From Tetragenococcus halophilus (lineage in GTDB: Bacteria > Bacillota > Bacilli > Lactobacillales > Enterococcaceae), in assembly GCF_021474685.1 (NCBI RefSeq), contig NZ_JAKEIT010000012.1, positions 1-64,000 of the forward strand: 64,000 nt of DNA. Direction: 5' to 3'. Of this stretch, positions 18,056 through 25,324 are shown in pieces (the first letter of the stretch is position 1; each line of letters starts with the position of its first letter). The notes beneath the pieces were generated by a model. It ran no database searches, was not told the origin of the DNA, and saw only the letters and a list, made by a program, of their open reading frames with translations. The translations under genes were made by a program, and so were the position numbers.

Positions 18056-18748
18056 TTATTCTTCCAACGCTGCCACAAACCGTTCAGCGATCTCCTTCGG
18101 TCGTGTAATCGCACCTCCTACAACAATTCCTGTTACACCTATTTTTTTAATTTCTTTTGCTTGTTCGGGCGTATGGATATTTCCTTCAGCAATTACGGGA
18201 TAACCTTGTGCAACTAGTTTTTTTATCAAAGGAATATCTGGCTTTTCAGAACATACGCTTTCCTTGGTATAACCACTTAAGGTCGTGCCTACAAAATCAA
18301 CACCGGCTTTTATCGCGTTCTCTCCTTCTGCAAAAGTAGAAATATCGGCCATCAATAATTGTTCAGGATATTTATTCTTAACTTCCTGGATAAATTTTTT
18401 AATAGTTTTACCGTCATAACGTTCACGTAACGTACAATCCAATGCTATTACTTCAACTCCAACTGTAACTAATTCATCCACTTCTTTCATAGTTGCGGTG
18501 ATAAATGGTTCTTGCGGTGGGTAATCTTTTTTGATAATCCCAATGATCGGTAAATCAACAGTCTCTTTAATTTCGGCAATATCTCTGGTTGAATTTGCTC
18601 TGATCGCAACTGCACCGGCTTGCTGTGCTGCTAATGCAAAAAGCGGAATGACCCCTCCGTTTTCTGTATACATAGGTTCTCCAGGTAATGCTTGGCAAGA
18701 AACAATCAAACCGTGTTGAACCCTATCGATAAATTTTTCTTTTTCCAT
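18056..18748 (-). CDS. nanE: N-acetylmannosamine-6-phosphate 2-epimerase
   Basis: About 230-aa TIM-barrel NanE. Family motifs are [80 protein letters not shown] and [11 protein letters not shown]. It interconverts ManNAc-6-P and GlcNAc-6-P in sialic acid and ManNAc use. The start at 18748 is preferred because GGAGG lies 11 nt upstream; the longer reading would start inside that site. It stands alone: no nanA, nanK or sialic acid transporter is adjacent. A palindromic repeat array lies in its upstream region. Confidence 0.93.
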   Translation of the reverse strand: MEKEKFIDRVQHGLIVSCQALPGEPMYTENGGVIPLFALAAQQAGAVAIRANSTRDIAEIKETVDLPIIGIIKKDYPPQEPFITATMKEVDELVTVGVEVIALDCTLRERYDGKTIKKFIQEVKNKYPEQLLMADISTFAEGENAIKAGVDFVGTTLSGYTKESVCSEKPDIPLIKKLVAQGYPVIAEGNIHTPEQAKEIKKIGVTGIVVGGAITRPKEIAERFVAALEE

Positions 18749-18871
18749 AATATAATAAACCTCCAATTCTATATGATGAAGAATCTGTTATTAAAATATA
18801 GCATACAATCTTATAAGAAAAAATCGCTTTATTTGAATGAAAGCAAAAATAATCTCTCATCTAACAGTATC

Positions 18872-19027
18872 ATTGGTGGCACATCGTAAAATGTAATACC
18901 AATATGAAAATGATTGGAGGCAAGTCATAAGATGTACCTCCAATCTACCCGCTAATCGGAGGCACAACAACAGAGTTACCTCCAATCCACAAAATATTGG
19001 CGGCACACCGTGAAAGTTGCCTCCAAT
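18872..19027. repeat. Array A: four 32-bp imperfect palindromes every 41-42 bp
   Basis: Units at 18872-18903, 18913-18944, 18955-18986 and 18996-19027. Each begins ATTGGNGGC (or ATCGGAGGC) and ends CCTCCAAT (the first only CCAAT), with a variable 11-14 base centre. Spacers are 9-10 bp, giving start-to-start steps of 41, 42 and 41 bp. The array lies between the nanE promoter side and the 3' end of the alpha-glucoside PTS gene. Confidence 0.85.
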
Positions 19028-19073
19028 AACTTTGAACAATAGTGGAAGATATCGTTCAAAACGAATAATTCAT

Positions 19074-19111
19074 AAAAAACCTGCTCATTATCCAGATATG
19101 AGCAGGTTTTT
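19074..19111. terminator. Bidirectional terminator after the alpha-glucoside PTS operon
   Basis: Arms AAAACCTGCTCAT / ATGAGCAGGTTTTT around an AT-rich loop, a few bases 3' of the EIICB stop at 19116, with T-runs on both strands. Confidence 0.85.
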
Positions 19112-19115
19112 AAGA

Positions 19116-20687
19116 TTATTTTTCATTTTCTTCAACTAACTTATCAAAACTTTCTCGCACTTGGGGGACATTCAGACCGACGATCACCTGGAAGTATTTT
19201 TTATTTCTGACAACACCATGTGCTCCCCAAGCTTTAAATGCATCGTCATTTTGTACGTTATTTTCATCTTTAACAGACACGCGTAGCCTGGTCGCACAAT
19301 TATTGACATTATCAATATTTTCAGCGCCGCCGAATGCTTCTAAGAAGCCGAGTGCTTGGTCATGATATAGATCATCTTCATGACCATCTTCTTGTTTTTT
19401 CTCTTTATAATCAGCTTTAGTAAACATCGTTACTTCTTCATCTGCACGCCCTGGTGTTTTAAAATCAAATTTCAAAATCAAAAAACGAAAGACAAGGAAA
19501 TATATCAAGATGAAAGCTAAGCCAACAGCGACTTGTATCACATAAGTTTGCCAGTGGTTGGCTGCCATTGGAATCCAGTTTTTAGTGATTATTTCGATCA
19601 AACCACCGCCCATATCGCCGACAACCCCTAAAGCATAGGAAGTTGTTGCCAAAATTGCTGCTAGTACTGCATGAACGAAAAACAGCACAGGTGCGATAAA
19701 AAGAAATGTATAGTCAAATGGCTCAGTAATTCCTGCTAATACAGCAGTGATGACACCTGGAACAATCAATGCCAAAACTTTTTTCTTATTTACTTTTTTA
19801 GCTGTAGCATAAAACGCTATGGCGATTCCTGGAACACCAAAGAGATTAGATAGCCCTTGTAGTGCAAAACCTCCCTCTGGAAACAGCGCTTTCAAACTTT
19901 GAGAAGAAGAAGCAAACTCTCTTAAATGCTCCATCCAGTATAAGGTTGTTCCTCCTTCGACTACTGCTGGTCCAAATTGAAATGGTGCATAAATAAAGTG
20001 ATGCAAGCCCGTTGGAAGTAAGGCTTTTTCTAAAAAGATATAAGTGAAGACACCAAAATTACCTGAGCGAACCATAAAAGCTTGCAGAGACTGGACACCT
20101 GTTTGAAAAATTGGCCATATCCAAGAAAATAGAAGCGCCATTACAAACATCGCAAAAAATCCAACCATACCAATTAAGGCTGAACCTTGAAAGATTCCTA
20201 AATACTCGGGAAGTTGAGTATCAAAGAAGCGGTTATGCAAATAGATCACAATACCGGCGATAATAATCGAACCCACAACGCCAGTGTCTAGTGTTTTTAC
20301 CCCACCGATCATCTTCAAACCTTCGCCCACTTGTTGTTCGAAGTTTACACCAAAAGTCGAACCAAAATTTTCTAATATTTTAGATGTAAAGGCATTAAAT
20401 GTCATGTAAAGTACAAAGGATTCTAAAGCTGCACGAGCGTTTGCCTTTTTAGCCAAACCCAAAGGCAAGCCAATAGCAAATAAAATTTCCATATTATTGA
20501 AAACCGTCCAGCCGCCCTCTTCAATAATTTCCCATACCTTATTCCATAATGTTCCTTCTTCTGCAATATTTCCAACAATTGCCGGATCATTAATCACTGA
20601 TGCAACAGCAATGACAATTCCTGAAAATACAAAGAACAAAACAGGCGTAAACATTGCACCACCAAAACGTTGGATCTTTGCCATCAT
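19116..20687 (-). CDS. PTS alpha-glucoside/maltose-type EIICB
   Basis: 523-aa glucose-class PTS permease. The N-terminal membrane IIC domain (KIQRFGGAMFTPVLFFVFSG, LHHFIYAPFQFGP, GITEPFDYTFLFIAPVLF) is followed by a charged linker and a C-terminal IIB domain with the phosphocysteine motif NVNNCATRLRV near residue 460. It lacks a IIA domain and probably uses the general glucose IIA. The IIC type and the adjacent GH4 6-phospho-alpha-glucosidase support an alpha-glucoside such as maltose. AGGAGG precedes the start. Confidence 0.9.
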   Translation of the reverse strand: MMAKIQRFGGAMFTPVLFFVFSGIVIAVASVINDPAIVGNIAEEGTLWNKVWEIIEEGGWTVFNNMEILFAIGLPLGLAKKANARAALESFVLYMTFNAFTSKILENFGSTFGVNFEQQVGEGLKMIGGVKTLDTGVVGSIIIAGIVIYLHNRFFDTQLPEYLGIFQGSALIGMVGFFAMFVMALLFSWIWPIFQTGVQSLQAFMVRSGNFGVFTYIFLEKALLPTGLHHFIYAPFQFGPAVVEGGTTLYWMEHLREFASSSQSLKALFPEGGFALQGLSNLFGVPGIAIAFYATAKKVNKKKVLALIVPGVITAVLAGITEPFDYTFLFIAPVLFFVHAVLAAILATTSYALGVVGDMGGGLIEIITKNWIPMAANHWQTYVIQVAVGLAFILIYFLVFRFLILKFDFKTPGRADEEVTMFTKADYKEKKQEDGHEDDLYHDQALGFLEAFGGAENIDNVNNCATRLRVSVKDENNVQNDDAFKAWGAHGVVRNKKYFQVIVGLNVPQVRESFDKLVEENEK

Positions 20688-20703
20688 AATGCGTTCCTCC
20701 TTG

Positions 20704-22038
20704 TCAGTTCAACTCGGGCCAGTAGTCGCCATTTGCTTTAATAAAGTCATCAAGAATTTGCTTTGCCGGATCTGCTGAATAAACGGTTTGGTTCAAAGTA
20801 AAAGCTTGCAAGGCTTTTTGATAGGAATGTTCAAAATAAGCATCAACAAGTAATTTTTCTGCTGCATTCTGTGCTTCCATTAATCCCTTATGAAAGTCGT
20901 TGATGGCAAAACGCAAAGAAATTGGTTCGGCGCCAGTTCGGCCCACATAAGCAGCTACTTCTACCATCGCATCGTCACGCAAATTAGGAATCGCGCCTTT
21001 GTTAGGCACAATTAACATAAAACGGTCATGGTTGTCATTTAAAATCGAAGCTGCCATATCCATAATATATTGTCCATGTTCTCCAAAATTAAAATCTAAA
21101 ATTTCACCTTCTTCTTGTTCACGTACTTTTCGAGCCATTTCCTTCGTATTTTTTTCGCGACCATCCATTACAATATTGGCACGTGTATAGTTAGGATTTG
21201 TATGCTCAATCGTACGATTAGGATACAAATAATACTCTAAATAGTTATTAGGTAGGTAACCTGGAAAATTTTTTGTCATTAAACGCATCATGTCCCATGC
21301 TTCTTGCCAAGTATCATCTCCTGCATTGAAATCAGCCACATGAAGCCTTTCTTGTTCTAAACGTTCAAGAATTTCGGGTAAAACATCACGATCGACAGAT
21401 TTATCATAAATAGAAGTATACCAACCAAAATGATTTAATCCATAATACATTGGAATCCAATTTTTACGATCGTAACCATAATTAGTCGCAATTGTTTCTT
21501 CAATTGAAATGGTCATATCACAAGCATTTAACATCTTAACCTCAGGAAATGTTCGTCTTACTGCCTCTGAGACTAAAGTTTCCGGATTTGTATAATTTAA
21601 CAACCAGGCGTCAGGCGCATATTGGTCCACATAAGATACAATCTCTAATAAACCTTTAATGGAACGTAGACCATAGGAAAAACCGCCTAAACCACATGTT
21701 TCTTGACCAACAAGTCCATGTTTCATCGGTATTTTCTCATCAAGTTCACGCATTTTCATGCCACCAACGCGCAGTTGAGAAAAAATAAAATCTGCGCCAG
21801 TGAAAGCTTCTTGTGCATCAGTTGTTTGATAAAGAGCGACTTCACTAGATAGCGCTTTCTTTTTTAGCATATAACAAATAATCTCAAACATATCATCATT
21901 ACGTGCTTCATCAATATCATAAAGTGTCAAGGAAGAAAATGGGAAACGATCTCTGCTTGAAATCATCGCTTGAACAATTCCTGGTGTGTATGTACTCCCT
22001 CCTCCAGCAATAACAACATTTAAATGATTGGTTTTCAT
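20704..22038 (-). CDS. malH: 6-phospho-alpha-glucosidase (GH4)
   Basis: About 444-aa GH4 family enzyme, NAD- and metal-dependent. The NAD-binding N-terminus reads NVVIAGGGSTYTPGIVQAM; family residues include SQLRVGGMKMRELDE, GQETCGLGGFSYG, the metal-ligand region NACDMT and GLNHFGW. It hydrolyses alpha-glucoside 6-phosphates to glucose 6-phosphate plus glucose or aglycone. The start at 22038 (MKTNHL) has GGAG six nt upstream. It precedes the PTS gene in one operon and is divergent from an RpiR regulator. Confidence 0.9.
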   Translation of the reverse strand: MKTNHLNVVIAGGGSTYTPGIVQAMISSRDRFPFSSLTLYDIDEARNDDMFEIICYMLKKKALSSEVALYQTTDAQEAFTGADFIFSQLRVGGMKMRELDEKIPMKHGLVGQETCGLGGFSYGLRSIKGLLEIVSYVDQYAPDAWLLNYTNPETLVSEAVRRTFPEVKMLNACDMTISIEETIATNYGYDRKNWIPMYYGLNHFGWYTSIYDKSVDRDVLPEILERLEQERLHVADFNAGDDTWQEAWDMMRLMTKNFPGYLPNNYLEYYLYPNRTIEHTNPNYTRANIVMDGREKNTKEMARKVREQEEGEILDFNFGEHGQYIMDMAASILNDNHDRFMLIVPNKGAIPNLRDDAMVEVAAYVGRTGAEPISLRFAINDFHKGLMEAQNAAEKLLVDAYFEHSYQKALQAFTLNQTVYSADPAKQILDDFIKANGDYWPELN

Positions 22039-22098
22039 AAGCTCTCCGTCCTTTCCTTTTGATTCAACTTTATAGTAAAGCAAAAAGCTAAAAACCCC

Positions 22099-22165
22099 AA
22101 TCATTTTCAGACATTTCAGTTGTCATTTGCTTTTTTGATTCCAATTTCGTAAAATGAAAATGATT
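22099..22165. promoter_or_regulatory. Paired inverted operator-like sites between malH and the RpiR gene
   Basis: AATCATTTTCA at 22099-22109 and its inverse TGAAAATGATT at 22155-22165 flank the short divergent promoter region. The pair is a likely binding site for the adjacent MurR/RpiR regulator, possibly through looping. Confidence 0.5.
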
Positions 22166-22182
22166 TCAGAAAGGAGTTTGTC

Positions 22183-22944
22183 ATGCGTTTAGAAGAACGG
22201 ATCAATCAAATAAGCTCTTTTTCCAATATTGAATATGTATTATTAGAATATATTATCTCTGCCAAAAGTAAAGTGATTCATATGCAAGCAGCTGAACTAG
22301 CCCAAGATACATATACCTCTCCTGCCAGTGTAACGCGTCTTTCACAAAAGCTCGGATTTAGCGGTTTCAATGAATTTAAATTCTTTTTAAAACAAGAAGT
22401 CAGCGAACGTAAAACAAATAAAAATAAGAGTTGGCACCTTTTACAAACAGATATTGAAAAAACGATCAATCTGATCGAAGAGGTCAATTTACTGCCGATC
22501 AATCAGTTGATTGCTGAAGCAAAAAATGTTTTTGTTTTTGGAACAGATTGGGGAGAGCGCAATACAGCTGAATTCTTAGCACGAAATTTTATGTCTGTTG
22601 GTATCTACATGACTATTATTCCCTCGATAACTGAACTGCGTTGGATCTGTGAAAAGATACAAAAAGATGATGTCATTATTATTATTTCTTACAGTGGTGA
22701 AGGTAAAGACGTAACAGAACTTTCTCAGCTTTTAAAATTAAAGAAAGTAAAAATCATTTCGGTCACGCCTCTAACCAAAAACCAGCTGTCTAATTTATCT
22801 TCTAATAATTTATACTATCAAGCTACACAGTTAGAAGGTGTTTCTGAAGATCCAAATACAGAGTATAATCTATTTACAACTTTACATGTCGTTTTAGATG
22901 CTTTATTTAGAAATTATTTTGATAATTTTTATCTGCAAGAATAA
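22183..22944 (+). CDS. MurR/RpiR-family transcriptional regulator
   Basis: 253-aa regulator with an N-terminal RpiR HTH (AAELAQDTYTSPASVTRLSQ, about residues 37-56, then KLGFSGFNEFKFFLKQEV) and a C-terminal SIS domain (NVFVFGTDWGERNTAEF; DDVIIIISYSGEGKDV). SIS domains bind phosphosugars. It is transcribed divergently from the 6-phospho-alpha-glucosidase/PTS operon and most likely controls it. AAAGGAG precedes the ATG. Confidence 0.88.
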   Translation: MRLEERINQISSFSNIEYVLLEYIISAKSKVIHMQAAELAQDTYTSPASVTRLSQKLGFSGFNEFKFFLKQEVSERKTNKNKSWHLLQTDIEKTINLIEEVNLLPINQLIAEAKNVFVFGTDWGERNTAEFLARNFMSVGIYMTIIPSITELRWICEKIQKDDVIIIISYSGEGKDVTELSQLLKLKKVKIISVTPLTKNQLSNLSSNNLYYQATQLEGVSEDPNTEYNLFTTLHVVLDALFRNYFDNFYLQE

Positions 22945-23002
22945 AATATATTAACTAGTATTAAGATTATTTATTCAATCTGTTACTTTGAGGAGGCTAG
23001 CA

Positions 23003-24001
23003 ATGAAACGAGACATAAGAATCGATGCCTTACGTGGATTAGCCATTTTATTAATTATGCTTGCTCACACCCGGCCTCCACAGTGGCTTTATGAATTGCG
23101 AGATTTCGACGTTGTTTTAATGACTTTTATCCTGGGCGCGTCTTATTGTTTAAGTCGAGAGCGAAAGAAAACAAAACCTTATCTGCTTTATTTAAAAGAA
23201 CGATTTATGCGTTTAGTTATACCCGCATGGACATTCTTATCTTTATTTTTCCTTCTACTATTTATTTTTGTCATAACAACTAAGCAAACTTTCCCTTTCA
23301 GTTTTAAAAGTGTGCTTACTTCCTATTCTTTAACTTGGGGCATTGGCTATATTTGGATTATTCGTGTATTTTTTATTATCGCTATTTTATCACCTCTACT
23401 TTATTGGTTAGCCAATAAGGCTGTTAGCCCATCAGAAAAGTTAAGTATCATTGGTATATGCTTATTGTTACAAGCTGGTCTGGACGTATTATCTGCGAAT
23501 TTAACTGGCATAAGTCATACAATTTTTGAACAATATATCGCAATTTCATTTGCCTATGCATTAGCTGCGTTAATAGGGATATGGGCTGTTCGTCAGAGCA
23601 AAAAAGAAAATTTAATTTTATTTAGTTTCTTTCTCGCCTTATTTTTTATCCTTGCTATCTATCAAAACTTACCTTCTATTGAAGGAAATAAATATCCGCC
23701 TACTGCTTATTTTATAAGTTACGGTTTAGCTGGTTCCCTGCTGCTTTTTTGGCTTACCAGCATTCGTGTCATAGAACAATTTTTACAAAAGATTCCTGGA
23801 ATTTATTGGTTATCTCAACATTCTTTGGAACTTTATTATTGGCATTTATTTCCAATTATGTATTTGAACCTTTTTGTAGAAAACGATCCTTGGTATTTAC
23901 GCTTTTTGATCGCTTTTCCTATCGCCTTTATTTTAACAATTTTACAAAGTCAATTTATTCCTCATTTTTTTAACCCTAAAAAAGCTCTTAAATCAAACTA
24001 A
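23003..24001 (+). CDS. Acyltransferase-3 family integral membrane protein
   Basis: About 332-aa membrane acyltransferase (OafA/Acyl_transf_3 type). The N-terminus KRDIRIDALRGLAILLIMLAHT has the RxDxLRG(L/I)A-like signature and a His at the end of the first helix; about ten hydrophobic segments follow. Such proteins O-acylate surface polysaccharides or wall components. The start at 23003 has GAGGAGG seven nt upstream. The substrate is unknown and the neighbours do not indicate one. Confidence 0.82.
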   Translation: MKRDIRIDALRGLAILLIMLAHTRPPQWLYELRDFDVVLMTFILGASYCLSRERKKTKPYLLYLKERFMRLVIPAWTFLSLFFLLLFIFVITTKQTFPFSFKSVLTSYSLTWGIGYIWIIRVFFIIAILSPLLYWLANKAVSPSEKLSIIGICLLLQAGLDVLSANLTGISHTIFEQYIAISFAYALAALIGIWAVRQSKKENLILFSFFLALFFILAIYQNLPSIEGNKYPPTAYFISYGLAGSLLLFWLTSIRVIEQFLQKIPGIYWLSQHSLELYYWHLFPIMYLNLFVENDPWYLRFLIAFPIAFILTILQSQFIPHFFNPKKALKSN

Positions 24002-24012
24002 GAGCTTTTTTG
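23978..24012 (+). terminator. Terminator overlapping the acyltransferase stop
   Basis: Arms AAAAGCTCTTA / TAAGAGCTTTTTT span the last codons and stop of the gene and end in a T-run. Confidence 0.85.
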
Positions 24013-24075
24013 TTAACTTATGATTTTATCGGATCTCTATAATTGTTTCATTTGTTTTCGCCATTATTTATAGTT

Positions 24076-24230
24076 ATTGGAGGGAACTTTTTTGATGTCG
24101 CTCCAATAATTTATAGATTGGTGGTTCATCTCCTGATTTACCTCCAATGTTTTATGGTTTGGTGGCTCATCTCCTAACTTGCCTCCAATATTTTACGGAT
24201 TGGTGGCTCATCTCCTAACTTGCCTCCAAT
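24076..24230. repeat. Array B: four 32-bp imperfect palindromes every 41 bp
   Basis: Units at 24076-24107, 24117-24148, 24158-24189 and 24199-24230. The last two are near identical: ATTGGTGGC, a 14-base centre containing CATCTCCTAACTT, then GCCTCCAAT. Spacers are 9 bp, mostly of the form TTTTAYGG. Steps are exactly 41 bp. It shares arms and spacing with the array at 18872-19027 and sits between two convergent genes. Confidence 0.87.
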
Positions 24231-24241
24231 AATGTTGATAT

Positions 24242-25228
24242 TTAAAAATTAGATTGCCAGTTTTTCCTTTTTTCTAGCTTTTCAAAACTAATAAGTTCGT
24301 TTTCAAACCAATAGTCAAAAGGTTGACCATAATTTTGATACTTTCCATCTTTTTTGTTTACATTCAATGGTTCAAAATAATTTATCAATGTGTTTTTAAT
24401 ATAATCTGCGGAATAATTTTTTCCAAAAAACTTCACTATCTCACTTCGCTTTAATGGTAAATGATGCATAATAAGACCATACTCACAAATTGTTCCTAAA
24501 AAAGTAATCTGTTTCGTTTCGATATGTCCACACGCACATTGAAGTGTATAACGATTAGATTTCAGAGAAAAACTGCCGCATTTTTCACAATGAATTCCTT
24601 TTTCTAATTGTTTAAACCTTTCTGTTGTACAAATTCTGCTAGTTTTAAACGACGGAACTTGATATTTTTGCACTAATTTTTGCCAGTCATCTCTGTATGT
24701 TATTTGAGTATCATGAGAAATACTCATCAACCATGTCGGTATTTCCTCGTAATTTAAAACAATTTCAGGTAAGTCGTCACAAAGATTTATCCTACTTTTG
24801 TCATTTATAAAAACAATTACATTTTTGATGGTCAATTGTAAGTGATGCTTATTAAACAACTGAGTAAAAATTCGACGTGACCGTCTTGCTTGTTCGATAA
24901 TATTATTAGTAAAGGTTACATCCCCAGTTTTTAAGGAATTATTTTTATAAATGTAATTTCCTTGATAATTCTTGATGTCTATTAAATAAATAATGTCTTT
25001 GTTGTTAAGAATTTTATCCATTTGTAAAACATCGCCCTGATAGTCGATTGTCACATCGTCTAAACAATTGATTTTATTCCCCAAAAAATGATCGCATAAC
25101 TGATCAAATGCCAACTCTCCCTGAAAACCTCTTTGTAATCGCTGATAACTTTTCTGTTCATCATTACTTAACTGTCCTCGCTGTTTCATTGCTTCTAACC
25201 AAGATAGCTCTTGTATTTGTTTGCGCAC
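24242..25228 (-). CDS. NERD (nuclease-related) domain protein with zinc-finger-like segment
   Basis: 328-aa protein. Residues about 33-145 fit the NERD domain (QGELAFDQLCDHFLG, then DITIDYQGDVLQMDKILNN-like and YLIDIKNYQGNYI with the nuclease-like D...KNYxG motif). Around residues 211-236 a Cys cluster (HCEKCGSF and LQCACGHI) looks like a zinc finger. The C-terminal region resembles a winged helix. The GTG start has AGGAGG 8 nt upstream. Function is unproven; NERD proteins are suspected DNA-processing enzymes. Confidence 0.78.
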   Translation of the reverse strand: MRKQIQELSWLEAMKQRGQLSNDEQKSYQRLQRGFQGELAFDQLCDHFLGNKINCLDDVTIDYQGDVLQMDKILNNKDIIYLIDIKNYQGNYIYKNNSLKTGDVTFTNNIIEQARRSRRIFTQLFNKHHLQLTIKNVIVFINDKSRINLCDDLPEIVLNYEEIPTWLMSISHDTQITYRDDWQKLVQKYQVPSFKTSRICTTERFKQLEKGIHCEKCGSFSLKSNRYTLQCACGHIETKQITFLGTICEYGLIMHHLPLKRSEIVKFFGKNYSADYIKNTLINYFEPLNVNKKDGKYQNYGQPFDYWFENELISFEKLEKRKNWQSNF

Positions 25229-25270
25229 CTTATCTGCCTCCTAAAAAATAAGTCTTATACTAAGATACGC

Positions 25271-25309
25271 AAAAAATCGCCAAAACTTTTTTAGCTTTGG
25301 CGATTTTTA
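25271..25309 (-). terminator. Terminator of adhE
   Basis: Arms AAATCGCCAAAGC / TTTTGGCGATTTTTT flank an AT loop just after the adhE stop. It may also work in the other direction. Confidence 0.85.
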
Positions 25310-25324
25310 TTATTTAATTTCCTT

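Noticed and set aside
18872..19027. CRISPR array
   Set aside because: Repeats are palindromic, spacers are only 9-10 bp and similar to each other, and there are no cas genes.
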